Assembly: GCA_018806915.1 (NCBI GenBank)
Contig: JAGKQI010000020.1
Location: 496,001-560,000 of the forward strand
Reading direction: 5' to 3'
From: Phytophthora colocasiae
Taxonomy: Eukaryota > Oomycota > Peronosporomycetes > Peronosporales > Peronosporaceae
DNA: 64,000 bases
The translations under genes and the position numbers were made by a program. Below are positions 1 through 9,684 of this stretch, in pieces. Every line of letters starts with the position of its first letter. Position 1 is the first letter of the stretch. A model generated the notes under the pieces. That model was given only the letters and a program-made list of their open reading frames with translations. It searched no databases and had not been told where the DNA came from.

Positions 1-215
1 TGATCTGGGTTCGGTCTACGTACAGTCCGGCGTTCTTCCAGCAGGCACCGTCGACTTGGCAGGGGCCTTCTGTAAGTCAAACTGCTGCCATGCCCATTCC
101 CCCAGTTCCCTTAGGGTCCATAGTGGTTCTTGACCATTGCTGAGCCTTGGTTAGGCGGATGCGCTGTGCTTGAACCTCCTTCCGCATGGCCAATTTCAAA
201 TTTCCCGCCGAGGGT
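1..215 (-). pseudogene. Decayed helix-turn-helix fragment of a pogo-like transposase
   Basis: On the minus strand two overlapping frames read an RIRLTKAQQ segment and then LRELGEWAWQQFDLQKAPAK. This resembles the N-terminal DNA-binding part of pogo/Tigger-type transposases (a 'LT..Q...L.EWA...F.L..AP..ST' pattern). A frameshift separates the halves and no catalytic domain follows, so it is a relic. It is unlikely to belong to the pogo element at 4104, which lies 4 kb away in another orientation. The family call rests on pattern memory only. Confidence 0.35.
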
Positions 216-480
216 TATTCAAACGCCAGCGTACCCCTTTAGTGGTACCTAACAATGTCAGTGGTCCTGAATGCGACCTCATCTATAACATTCTGATGCC
301 ATTGGATGGGTTATAATTTGATGCCCGTTCACTAACCACGCCCTCATCTGTATGTCCTGTACGTGTATTTACGGCACTCCTTTGCTTCACAAGGTGACGT
401 TGGTGATCTTCACGGTTATCCGTTACGCAATCTTGCTCAGGATTCATCATCAAGGCACCGTTGGCCGCAGCTCCACTCGA

Positions 481-496
481 GCTCATTCGAGAATTC
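481..496 (+). promoter_or_regulatory. Oomycete core promoter (Inr plus flanking region) of GST1
   Basis: The 16 bases GCTCATTCGAGAATTC match the known oomycete core promoter GCTCATTYYNCAWTTT at 13 of 16 positions and lie 17 bp before the GST1 ATG. Transcription would start in the CATT segment. Confidence 0.55.
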
Positions 497-512
497 ACTC
501 CGCTCCACACAA

Positions 513-1115
513 ATGGCTCAGCCTCAGCTCAAGCTCACCTACTTCGACGGCAAGGGCCGTGCCGAGCTCTCGCGCCTGATCTTCAACTACGGCGGCATCT
601 CCTTCACGGATGACCGCATCGCGCACACTGACTTCGCGGCGCTCAAGCCGACGCTGCCGTTCGGCCAAGTGCCGGTCCTTGAGCTGGACGGTGCGGTGTA
701 CGCCCAGAGTATGGCCATCTCCCGCTACGCCGCCAAGCTCGCTGGTCTGTACCCGAGCGACGCACTAGAGGCACTCAAGGCGGACGTGTTCTCCTGCTCG
801 CTGTGTGATCTTGAAGGCCCTTTTGTGGACTTTATGTTCAAGACGCAGGACGAGGCTGAGAAGTCTCAGAAGAAGAAGGTGTTCATCGAGGAGACAGTGC
901 CCAAGTTTTTCGCCACATTAGAGAAGATGGTGGCTGGCAAGTTCATCCTCGGCGAGCAGATTTCGTACGCCGATCTGCAGTTCCTCGACGTCGTGGAGAA
1001 CAAGGTGAAATGGGCTTTCCCAGACTTCACAGTGGATTCGTTCCCCAAACTTGCTGCGCTGCTGAACAATGTCAAGGCGGAGCCCAAGATCGCTGCCTAC
1101 CTGTCCAAGCAGTAG
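513..1115 (+). CDS. Glutathione S-transferase (GST1), sigma-like
   Basis: A 200-residue cytosolic GST that conjugates glutathione to electrophiles, probably in detoxification or peroxide defence. The thioredoxin-like N-domain opens with LTYFDGKGRAEL, where Tyr10 is the likely catalytic residue. The G-site loop QSMAISRYAAKLAGLYP follows at about residue 65, and the helical C-domain contains GKFILGEQISYADLQFLDVVE. Length and layout fit a complete GST. The frame is open 50 codons further upstream, but ATG 513 is chosen because it gives the family-standard N-terminus and follows the initiator-like site at 481. It converges with katG1. It is paralogous, not identical, to GST2 at 55430, so the GST pair is older than, or less homogenised than, the katG pair. 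Confidence 0.9.
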   Translation: MAQPQLKLTYFDGKGRAELSRLIFNYGGISFTDDRIAHTDFAALKPTLPFGQVPVLELDGAVYAQSMAISRYAAKLAGLYPSDALEALKADVFSCSLCDLEGPFVDFMFKTQDEAEKSQKKKVFIEETVPKFFATLEKMVAGKFILGEQISYADLQFLDVVENKVKWAFPDFTVDSFPKLAALLNNVKAEPKIAAYLSKQ

Positions 1116-1385
1116 ACACACCTTGAATATATAGAAATGGGACTGTTTGGGCAAGCTATACGCCCACGACTCCTGTCGTTCAATACAGTATACCTTGGCG
1201 AGATATGCTGGTATCGATCTGTAACGTTTAACTTCGTCTGTTTCCTGAATCCACTGCTATATGTATTGAAGACTACAATTTGTTTTGGTCTGAACACGAG
1301 CAAGATTTACCAAACATGATTATGACCAAGATTACTGAAAAGATCGGCAAACGTTCATCTGTCGGGCTGGCAGGCGCGTAATATA

Positions 1386-1765
1386 ATGCTGTCATGCACA
1401 GGTGCAAAACTCACCGGCCTGCACCCGAGCGACGCAGTCGGCGCGCTCCAGGTTAACATGTTTTCTTGCTCTCTTGACGATTTGGACGTACCCTTCGTCG
1501 ACTTCACGCAAGGTGACACCGAGAAGGAGCAGAAGATGAAGGTTTTCATCGAAGAGACGATCCCAAACGCTTCCAAGCGCTGGAGACCCTGGTGGGCGGG
1601 AAATTTATTCTTAGGGATGATATCTCGTTATCATCTCGTACGTTGACGTGCTTCCTTGATCGTCGAGATCAAGCTGATGGGGGGTCTCCGAACGTCACAC
1701 TGGACGCGTTCCCTAAATTCAGTACCTTATTGAGCAACCTCAAAGGCCTATTAACAACTTGCGCC
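1386..1765 (+). pseudogene. GST pseudogene
   Basis: Two frames carry GST-like sequence without an N-domain: LTGLHPSDAVGALQVNMFSC and EKEQKMKVFIEETIPN in one, then GGKFILRDDISLSS and NVTLDAFPKFSTLLSNLK in another after a frameshift near 1590. These correspond to roughly residues 85-190 of GST1. The copy has lost its start, its glutathione site and its last residues. It ends where the katG 3' flank shared with the second cassette begins, so it may mark the edge of the duplicated segment. Confidence 0.8.
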
Positions 1766-1959
1766 ACCACCACAAAATGGCAGCATGGTTTCCCGCGTTT
1801 TGGGGGTTGTGTCGATACGGAAATCATTTAGCAAACTCTTGTTGCTGCACGAAGGTCACTATTGCGCGAGCTGATCATACAACATCGATTTTATTAATCC
1901 ACCATGTCGGGTAAGTTTGTAAGCTCTCGTCGACAACGAGCCGCGCACCGCTGCACGTC

Positions 1960-4023
1960 TTAGTAGCTGCTCGCGTTAAAGTGGTCGGCCGTCATGACCT
2001 TGGCCCAGGCCGAAGAGAAGACGTGCTTGAAGACGGTCTCCTCCGACGCGAACAGTTGCACCGCCTCCTTCAGTTCGGGTGCCGCCAGCAGCGCCAGATC
2101 CGTGTCCATCATGTACACGTCCTTGCCTTCCGCCTTGAACTCCTTCTCCGACACTTCCGTCCACGTCTCATTCAGGAGCACCTGGAAGTACTCATTCGAC
2201 AGAGTGAGCGAGTTGTTGCTGTACGAACCGCTGTAGCCCAGCACCTTCTGCTGCTCCACACTGCGCGGGCGACCGGCTAGAGCCACAGCCTCGACAGGCG
2301 ACACACCGAGGATCTTGATGTTGTCGCGCACGGCGATCAGAGTCGTGTTGTAGTACTCGCGAGGGGCCAGGATCTCCGTACCGTTGCCGTTCTCGGCGTC
2401 CGTACGGCCTCCCAGGAAATCGATGGTCACGTTACCGGCGTCTTCCAGAGCCACTTGGCCAGCCAGCACGATCAAGTCGGCCGTCGACAACGTCGGGTAC
2501 GACTCCTTCACGGGCTCCAGCGCGGCGATGATCTTGTCCACACCAGCGTTCACCGACCAGTCCTTCTCGGGCGAGAAGCGGATGCGGGCGCCGTTGCAAC
2601 CGCCGGCGTAGTCCGTGATGCGGAACGTCGATGCACACTGCCACGCAGCATGCACGAACAGAGCACCGTTGTACGCCGTGCCGTTGTTGCTGGAGTCGCT
2701 CGTCAGGCCGTCCACCGACTTCGTCAACAGCGAGCGGATGTCTGAGCGCACGGCGTCGAAGTCCGACAGCGAAGCGGGCGTCGGTGGCAGCGGGTTCTGG
2801 AACGGTTGAGCGGGAGGAACGTCGTTACCACGGCAGCGAGCCACCGGACCGAGGTCGCGCGACACCAGTTTGTACCAGGCGTGCGAGAACGCCTCATCCA
2901 GAGCAGTCTGGTTCGCAGCGAACTCGAGCGAGATGTTGTGGTAGCTCTCGTCGTGCAGCAGAGCGATGTCGGCCGTCAGCATACGCACGGGCGGCGTCGT
3001 GTCCGGAACGGGGCGCCACTGCACGTGGCCTCCAGGACCGTCGAACTTCTCCCACTCGAAACCCGTGAGGCCCTTGAAGTAGCCGTTGCCCCACTTGGTG
3101 GGCGTGAACGTCCACGCGCCCTCAAAGCCGCTCGTAAAGGTGTTGTTGCCCTTGCCCTTGAGCGCACCCTCACCGCAGGTTCCAGCCCATGGATTCAGGG
3201 GGTCCTGCGTCGGATCGGGGCCGGGGCCCGTCGGACACGCACCGTGCGTCTTGCCAAAGGCGTGACCACCGCCGATCAACGCCACCGTCTCGCGATCGTT
3301 CATGCCCATGCGTTCGAAGGTGTTGCGCACGTCAGCCACCGATCCAACCGGGTCGGGGTTGCCCATGGGGCCCTCCGGGTTCACGTAGATGAGACCCATG
3401 GTGGTGGGGCCCAAAGGCTCCTTGCACTGACCGTCCACGTTGCACGGTGCCACGCTCTCCTGCTCGGGCGTCGGGCCCAGCTGCAAGCTGCTCGTGCCGT
3501 CAACGTCGTCGCGGCGACCACCGCAGAAGCCGAGCACGGGACCACCCATGCTCTCGATGGCAACGTCGCCGGACAGCACGATGAGATCACCCCACGACAG
3601 CGCGTCACCGTACTTGAGCTTGATGGGCTCCAGCAGGTCGAGAGCCTTGTCGAGATTGGTATTGTCGGCCCAGCTGCGCTCCGGGTTGAAGCGGATGCGG
3701 CCACCGTCGCAGCCTCCGCGGCCGTCGGCGCGGCGGTACGAGCCGTTGCAGTGCCACGCCAGGCGGATGAAGAGGCCACCGTAGTGGCCAAAGTCGGCGG
3801 GCCAGAAGTCCTGCGAGTCCGTCATCAGGTGCAGCAGGTCGGTCTTGACGAGCTCGTAGTCAATGACATCGCAGCTCTGCGCGGCGTAGAGCTCGCTGGA
3901 GATCTGGCGGTCCGCCTGGTGCACGGCGGCGACCGAGTCGTAGCCAAACGGGCAGCTAGCGGCGTTGTCACCGCTGGACAAGCCGACGAGCGCGGCGGCG
4001 AAAGCGGTGAGGCGGACGTTCAA
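1960..4023 (-). CDS. katG: Secreted catalase-peroxidase, copy 1
   Basis: A bifunctional haem catalase-peroxidase that removes hydrogen peroxide, probably secreted. Numbered from the TTG at 4023 (687 residues): a hydrophobic leader NVRLTAFAAALVGL at 2-15; distal haem site RLAWH with Arg87, Trp90 and His91; Tyr213 in LIYVNPEGP and Met348 in VRMLTADIAL, the family's Trp-Tyr-Met crosslink; proximal His254 in GGGHAFGKTHGA; Asp352. The second, non-haem domain is present (FVHAAWQCAST). There are no introns. It differs from copy 2 at four residues only. The frame is open to an ATG at 4179, but that extension is pogo terminal repeat plus 5' leader sequence. The residue expected to be the initiator Met is TTG in both copies, so the true start is unresolved. 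It converges with the GST genes to its left. Confidence 0.9.
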   Translation of the reverse strand: MNVRLTAFAAALVGLSSGDNAASCPFGYDSVAAVHQADRQISSELYAAQSCDVIDYELVKTDLLHLMTDSQDFWPADFGHYGGLFIRLAWHCNGSYRRADGRGGCDGGRIRFNPERSWADNTNLDKALDLLEPIKLKYGDALSWGDLIVLSGDVAIESMGGPVLGFCGGRRDDVDGTSSLQLGPTPEQESVAPCNVDGQCKEPLGPTTMGLIYVNPEGPMGNPDPVGSVADVRNTFERMGMNDRETVALIGGGHAFGKTHGACPTGPGPDPTQDPLNPWAGTCGEGALKGKGNNTFTSGFEGAWTFTPTKWGNGYFKGLTGFEWEKFDGPGGHVQWRPVPDTTPPVRMLTADIALLHDESYHNISLEFAANQTALDEAFSHAWYKLVSRDLGPVARCRGNDVPPAQPFQNPLPPTPASLSDFDAVRSDIRSLLTKSVDGLTSDSSNNGTAYNGALFVHAAWQCASTFRITDYAGGCNGARIRFSPEKDWSVNAGVDKIIAALEPVKESYPTLSTADLIVLAGQVALEDAGNVTIDFLGGRTDAENGNGTEILAPREYYNTTLIAVRDNIKILGVSPVEAVALAGRPRSVEQQKVLGYSGSYSNNSLTLSNEYFQVLLNETWTEVSEKEFKAEGKDVYMMDTDLALLAAPELKEAVQLFASEETVFKHVFSSAWAKVMTADHFNASSY

Positions 4024-4051
4024 TTTTGAAGTGACTTGGGCCCGTCGAGAT

Positions 4052-4065
4052 GAATCGGAAAGTGA
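4052..4065 (-). promoter_or_regulatory. Initiator-like core promoter of katG1
   Basis: On the minus strand the sequence is TCACTTTCCGATTC, which matches YCAYTYYNCAWTTT at 12 of 14 positions. It lies about 30 bp before the TTG at 4023. The identical motif precedes katG2. The pogo element at 4104 is inserted about 40 bp upstream and separates this site from its original upstream region. Confidence 0.5.
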
Positions 4066-4273
4066 ATCGTCCAAAACGCTATGTTTCGGTTGCTGGTACT
4101 GTACACCGATCGACAGAATGCATGGTCCATATAAAAAGGGCGCCCGTGATATAGAATTGTGTACACATTTTGTTATCAACCAATCAAATCACCCGTCGCA
4201 GCGTTCAATCGCTAAAATAAAACTCCACTAGCCACTCGATAAAACGGAGGTCTCCACCAGCCACTCGATAAAA

Positions 4274-4751
4274 TGGAGGCAGCGGACGAGGAGTCCTCGC
4301 AGACCCCATCGAGATGGAAGAAGGCCAACATACCCCCAAGGTGAGTCTTTTTAATTTGTTTTATTTCGTTTATACTTAAACTGTTTATACATGTAGGTCA
4401 TGTGTAGACTGTACAGACAAAAGCATGGATGGACTCTCGCGTGTGGAAGCTTTACCTACGCTCGCTTCTGCAGCAGCACATTACGCCCTCGGCTCTACTA
4501 CTCGTAGATAACTTAGAGTGTCATGTCTCGGGCGTATCGGAAGCTATAGTTTCGGAGGAACTTGGCGCTGTTCTACAGCCATTGCCTAAAAACGCTACCT
4601 CTGTTTGCCAGCCCTTAGACGTTGGCATTATGGGGCCTCTCAAGGCGAAGCTGAAGGCGTTATGGCTGTTTGAAAAGGCTACTGCTACGACGGCGAAAGA
4701 AAAGCGCTTGGCTACGATAAAGCGTGCCATTTCAGCCTGGGAATCCATTAA
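4274..4751 (+). pseudogene. Pogo-like transposase remnant (DDE domain), 5' part
   Basis: A short first exon starts at 4274 (MEAADEESSQTPSRWKK) and ends at a GTGAGT donor near 4342; a possible acceptor TGTAG lies near 4398. The next frame has the pogo DDE signatures LLLVDNLECHVSG and CQPLDVGIMGPLKAKLKALW. The HTH and first-Asp regions are missing. At 4748 the frame runs into the piggyBac terminus, and the last codons resume at 8701-8757 (ADTVTSAFNKAL, then a stop). The open frame from 4429 to 5151 is therefore a chimera; only the part before 4752 is pogo. Inactive. Confidence 0.85.
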
Positions 4752-7700
4752 CCCCCCCAGCCCGGAAAGTTTTTTTTGCGCCTGTGGGTCGAACTATCAT
4801 GTATTGAGTACGGATGTCTTCCTTACTAAACTCAAGATAAAAATTAACGTGTCCGGGATAAAGCTCATGCAAACCCCTACCCCTCGATATAGCCGCCGTC
4901 GTTATCGTGTCTCGAAAGCTTGTCGTGTCCCGATCCTGGGAAATCGGACACGACAAGCGGCCAAATCATGTCTTTGGCGGATAGAGAAAATCCATATTGA
5001 CAGAAAGATGATATCGAAATTTGGAAAGGACATTCATTTCAAACCATCTGGTTATCACCACAAAAATCTAATACTGAAACGAAGACAAAATGTTGTGCAC
5101 GCTGCAATCAAAGATTGCGTGGGCTTCGTCGTGCAAGCAATCAACTGGTAGTGGTCGCAGACACTCTGCGGCGCCGCGGCTGAGGCGTGCCCTCGTCGTC
5201 TGCCGCAGACTCCTCTCCATCTTCAGTGACACGGACTCGAAGCTTGCGCTTGCCTCGCTTTGGCTTGAGGGTGCCGTTACGCCAGCACGTGTGCCAAATC
5301 TCGAAGCAGGTACGGGCCTGTCCGTCAAATGAATGTTTTACCTTGTTGCAAAGGTAAACAGGCGACTCCTTCGGTTCACCGGTCTTCTGGTCGATCGTTT
5401 TCAGCTTGCACTCGCTGCACTGGAAGGACGTATCGCCCCCCGTGACCTTCTCCTTCAAGAGAGAGCAGACTTTGCAGGCTCTTTGTCTTCTTTTTTTGCT
5501 ACCGTCCACGTTCCCCTTGCGCGTGTCCTCGGTCAGAACCGGCATGTGCTTCGATACCTGGATGCGGTTTTTCGTCGGTGTGAAATTCTGGCCTTGTGTA
5601 CGCAGCAGCTCCTCCCAGTCAGCAACACTAACTTGGCAGAGCTTGAGGTGCAGTTGTTTCAGGAACGCGACATGCGAGAGCTTCGTTTTGTTCGCAGCAG
5701 CGCGGGCACGATTGAATACGATCAAGGCGTTGATGATCGCTAGGTCAACGAAGCCGAGGAAGAGACTCTTGTAGTATTTCTTGAAACGAACTGCGAGTTG
5801 GAGAGAGTACCTGTACAATACACGATTAGATTACGTGATCTCTGTATCAGACACGATAGTACTCACCTTTGCAGGCGGAGTTGATCATGTACGTCCACGC
5901 CTCCCATGAACGTTTGATAGTCTTTCACGAGTCTCGGGCAGGCAACTTCCTCTTGCACTCCACTCTTGGCACGCCGGACGATACGATCCTGGTCAATGCT
6001 CCCGCCGGTTGACAAAAGTACACTGGACGGTTGTCCCACCACTTCGTCGACTTCATTCCGGGAACAAGGCGAGACTCAGCATACTTGAAGGACCCGCGTT
6101 CGATTCCTCGCGGGCGTGACTTTTCCTTTTTCCTCTTGTTCTTATCCTTCTGAGGCACGATTGTAGCAGCGAGCCCTTTGCGATTAATCTGGACGGTCCC
6201 CACGCTGTAGTACCCCATCGCCAGCAACTGCAGAGCGAGGGGGACGGACGTATAGAAGCGATCTATAACGACCAGGCGCTTCTCCTGAAGTGGATTATCG
6301 CCAAAAGCAGCACGCAGATTCCGGACGACGGACACAGGGCCAGTTCTCTCGTCACGTAACGCCACTCCATCTGCACTGCCTGCCTTACCCAAGTAGACTT
6401 CAAACCTGTATTGTACACGACATCACCGAGGGCACTCGGTATTAGACACGATAACGGACTTGTGGATTCAAAAAAAAATGAGCGTGTCCGAAGACACGCT
6501 CATGTACTCACCGAATGCAATAGGCAGTCTGGGAACAGCACAACATGAACAGCTTCGTTCCGTACTTGTGCGGTTTGTCTTTCATATACACCCGCATCCT
6601 GTTGAACGATGATCTTGAGGGGAACATGGCCTCGTCAAAAGCCATGACCGGGGGAGGCAGGTAACCGGATCGAAAAGTGCTTTGGAGCGCTTCAATAATG
6701 GGCCTCAGTTTCCATGCGCGGTCAGTAGCCGCTCGGGGGTCAGTGTTACTGCTGAAATGAAGATTCCGAGAGACGTGAGCGAAGCGGTCCCGCGCCATGA
6801 AGCGCCCAAAGCAACCTCGAGGAATTGCTCCCTCATCAGTGGTCTTCCAGTGGTGCTGCAGCTTCTCTTTGTTGGGGGAGATTGTCCTTGCAACCAGCAG
6901 TCCGATGAATATGCACAAGTCTCTACCGGTGATAAGTGGTGTCTGCTCCAGCTTGACACGTATCTGCTCACGTGTCTGACGTCGATAGCCAGGTTTCTTC
7001 CGCTCTCGTGCAACTTGTCTCTCGTACTGCCCGTCCACACGTTCGTCAATCTTCTCCGCGAAGTAGTCTTCACTAGCTCTCGCTACGTCATCCCATAACT
7101 GGGGAGTCATAAAGTAGAAAAGTGCACAACCAGGCGTCGTAGCTGCAGCCATCGCAGCCTGCGTAGGCCCATACTGCCCGTCAAAGAGGCCAGGATAATC
7201 CTCACGTATTGCGTTGTTGGACCGGGGCTCGTAAGGTCCCTCCATGTACGGATACGGCTCTTGGGATACGGGAGCAAACCACCCTGAAGTAGCCATCTCT
7301 TCAAAGAACAGCAGAGCTTCCATTATGACTTAGATTCTCGACCGTTAGATTCTCCATTCCGCCAACAGCAGCAAGAAGCGCATCGTCGAACGGTACATCC
7401 GGAGCCACAGTCTCCTCTTCGTCGTCAAGCTCGTCAGATCCAATGAACTCCAGCATGTCCTCATAATTGTCAAAGCCATCGTCGTTCTCTCCGTCAGAAT
7501 CAAGCGCATGGTAGCTTTCGGAAGCGTCTCGAGTCTTTGTGACGTTGACATCTAGACCAGTACACGTTAGATCGACCAATCATGTATCTTTATCGTGTAT
7601 AGTACATGATATCCGTACCAGAAGGTTCATTCAATTCAGAATCGAGAACGGGAGACGTTTCTTCAGCGCTGAAATCTTCGGAGCTCACGTCGTCATCGTC

Positions 7701-8700
7701 AATATGAGGAGACGTGGGGCAGAGCAATTGAGGCTCTGGGCTGGTTGCAACTTCAGCAAACTCAGCAATCAAACTGCGTCGCTCATGTTGATTACTATCA
7801 TCAGCTGCCGTTCGACTAGCAGACCCGGATTCTGTCCAATACATGATACACAGGAACCGTCAGAGTGTACTAGACACGATACCAAACCAAACGTTGATAG
7901 AATTACCTTGCACGGGAGGGTCCTTCCGAGCCTCATCCGTTGGCCGTTCATTCTCACCCGCTGTATTGCTTGGGTCTGGGGGCAAGGGCGATGACGAAGG
8001 GACTGTATAACACGTACGATACACGATATAAGACGACGGTTAACGAGTATAGGACACGAGAAGTGGGAAACGCGGATACCTTCAGCTGGCCGACGAGATT
8101 TCTCTTTCGCGTTCCGTGGGACCTTCTTCTTCGCAGCCCCTTGGCGCATCTCATCTACCAGAACATATTTCATGTCAGAAGGAGCAATAGGTGATCCACA
8201 ACAGTTTCATTCGTACCAATTGCAAGCTTGTCCAGGCACCATCAGCTCTTGAGCCCCCACGAAGAAATCAACTCCACGCGTGTCCTTCTTCGTCTTGCCT
8301 GGGCGCAGGTACGTGTGATCCATGTCCAGTCCGGTAGGACGCTTAGATGTCCAGCCCTCTTTCACTAACTCCGACCATACCTTGCGGAAACCTGACATCT
8401 TTCCAGCACGACGTGAGAATCTCAAATGGCGGCAAACTGGTGGCTTGCGCAGGTTGCCTCTGATCCCTTATAGGGGGAATTTGAGCTACCTCTACGAAAT
8501 GATATTCAACTTGGTTCTTCCCATGCACACAACGATCCTTTTTTGTTGTTAGAGATCATGGCTGTGCACTCATGACCTACCCCCCGTTGACTAAAACAAT
8601 GTATTCACCATACGAAAACCAACACAAAATTCTTATCGTGTATATACACGATAAGAATTTCGTGTTATCGAGTCTAATACAGGCCGTCGGGCTGGGGGGG
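4752..8700 (-). mobile_element. Complete piggyBac-like element (piggyBac-1)
   Basis: The 13-bp inverted repeats are perfect: CCCCCCCAGCCCG at 4752-4764 and its complement at 8688-8700. TTAA lies outside each end (4748-4751 and 8701-8704), the hallmark of piggyBac. It encodes one intron-rich transposase on the minus strand. Palindromes with the core TATCGTGT occur inside both ends (4915-4960 and 8630-8685). The intact ends point to a fairly recent insertion into the pogo element. Confidence 0.92.
5141..8425 (-). CDS. PiggyBac-type transposase, multi-exon
   Basis: A cut-and-paste DDE transposase (DDE_Tnp_1_7 type). Exons in order: 8425-8218 with a conserved N-terminal GWTSKRP segment that ends QELMVPGQACN; 8160-7302 with basic and acidic stretches, interrupted by short introns; 7323-6512 with the first catalytic block (KPHKYGTKLFMLCC); 6405 to about 5870 with VVIDRFYTSVPLALQLL and STKWWDNRPV; 5810-5141 with NALIVFNRARAAANKT and a Cys-rich C-terminal finger (CKVCSLLKEK, FQCSECKLK, CFEIWHTCW). 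Introns with clear GT-AG borders lie at 6406-6511 and 5811-5866, and others near 8160-8217, 8010-8085, 7846-7908 and 7553-7622. A one-base frame change near 7310 may be a small intron or a lesion, so activity is uncertain. Confidence 0.8.
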
Positions 8701-8875
8701 TTAAAGCGGATACCGTCACTAGTGCATTTAACAAGGCACTTAAAACCAATTTTTAGTGCAAATACAGCTGCTCTCTATCTTTTACCAAAATCGTTATTAA
8801 TTCGTTCTCACATAACCAGTCTACACACCTTTGCACCTGCGGGAAAGTGGTTCATGCATTCTGTCGATCGGTGTA

Positions 8876-9599
8876 GAGTAGATGCGTAGGACATCATTAG
8901 CCGGCTATCATCGAAGATGGCAAAGATTAATTTATTGAGTCACTTCGCCTTTGGTTGTACCACAGGAACGGACATGGACCCACGGAACGACGGACGACAC
9001 ATTTGTGCTGTCTCTCAAAATTTATCCTGATTACAAATTCCTCAGCCACCGTGAGGTAGCCGTTTTGCTTTGAAAGCGCGTTTATCATTAATTAATTCAT
9101 CTTCAATCATAGCCTACCGTCGGCAAACTGCACTTGTGTACTAGTACAGGTGCATTGGTGGTCTTATTACATAAAGGAAGACGCTTGTGCACCAAATACT
9201 CAAAGTGTTTCGCGATTTAGCTTCGATTGTGAATTGCATGGACAAAATCCATTATCTTCATAACACGAAGCTGTGCCGTACAGTATGGTCTCTACATATT
9301 CGAGTGGGTCTCTACATGTTCTGAAAGACCACTCGTGCTGTTATCTATGTATGTGAACGCGTTTCGCGTCACCAGAGTGACTAAGCTCCCGCATACGTCG
9401 AGTTATCTCGCATTCCCTACATTTCTCGCTTCGCTCGGCCAGAGTCTATCAAACGGAGTGTAGGACTACATGACTCTAATGTACCTCACCTTCAAGCAAA
9501 ATTAAATTCTTACCGTGAACAAGCAAAATTAAATTCTTACCGTGAATTTACATCATGAAAACTACAATGATGTGGATTACGAGGCATTTAAACTCAGGG
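8876..9599. other. Intergenic remnant of the original katG spacer
   Basis: No gene was recognised. The sequence is AT-rich. A perfect 27-bp tandem duplication (unit starting CAAGCAAAATTAAATT) lies at 9493-9546. By position this is part of the ancestral spacer between the two katG genes, left of the Harbinger insertion. Confidence 0.5.
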
Positions 9600-9684
9600 C
9601 TGGTGGTATATAGCGCAGGCGCTGCAGGCACAGGGCTCTGGGCCAATCAGCAGCGCGCATTCGGCCTGCTGCCTGCGGATTTCG

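Larger units (their letters stand above)
1752..4065. repeat. Inverted-duplication arm A (katG1 with 3' flank)
   Basis: This segment is almost identical, in reverse orientation, to 52996-55332. One end of the homology lies in the 3' flank at the 'ttaataggc' sequence; the other lies at the katG initiator-like site. Beyond both ends the two copies diverge at once. Confidence 0.9.
4104..8873 (+). mobile_element. Pogo-like (Tc1/mariner superfamily) element, interrupted
   Basis: The ends are perfect inverted repeats that begin CACCGATCGACAG and extend to GCATG (4104-4124 and 8853-8873). They are flanked by TA at 4102-4103 and 8874-8875, the target duplication of this superfamily. It holds a truncated transposase read on the plus strand. 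A piggyBac element is inserted at TTAA 4748. Without that insertion the pogo element is about 0.8 kb, so most of its coding region was lost by internal deletion. A 28-bp direct repeat lies at 4226-4280. Confidence 0.9.

Noticed and set aside
1137..1319. Short ORFs downstream of GST1
   Set aside because: AT-rich intergenic sequence with no initiator-like site, no conservation and no recognisable motif.
2806..4029. 407-codon open frame antisense to katG1 (and its twin at 53032-54255)
   Set aside because: It lies wholly opposite a conserved enzyme, has Ala/Val/Arg-rich composition typical of the reverse of GC3-rich codons, and appears in both copies only because the copies are identical.
4752..5151. 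C-terminal 130 codons of the open frame starting at 4429 as a novel domain
   Set aside because: They read through the piggyBac terminus on the wrong strand; the pogo frame continues at 8701.
4752..8700. piggyBac-1 termini as the source of the TTAA MITE at 29461
   Set aside because: The termini differ (CCCCCCCAGCCCG versus CCCTTTCGCGAACA) beyond the CCC start, so a different transposase is needed.
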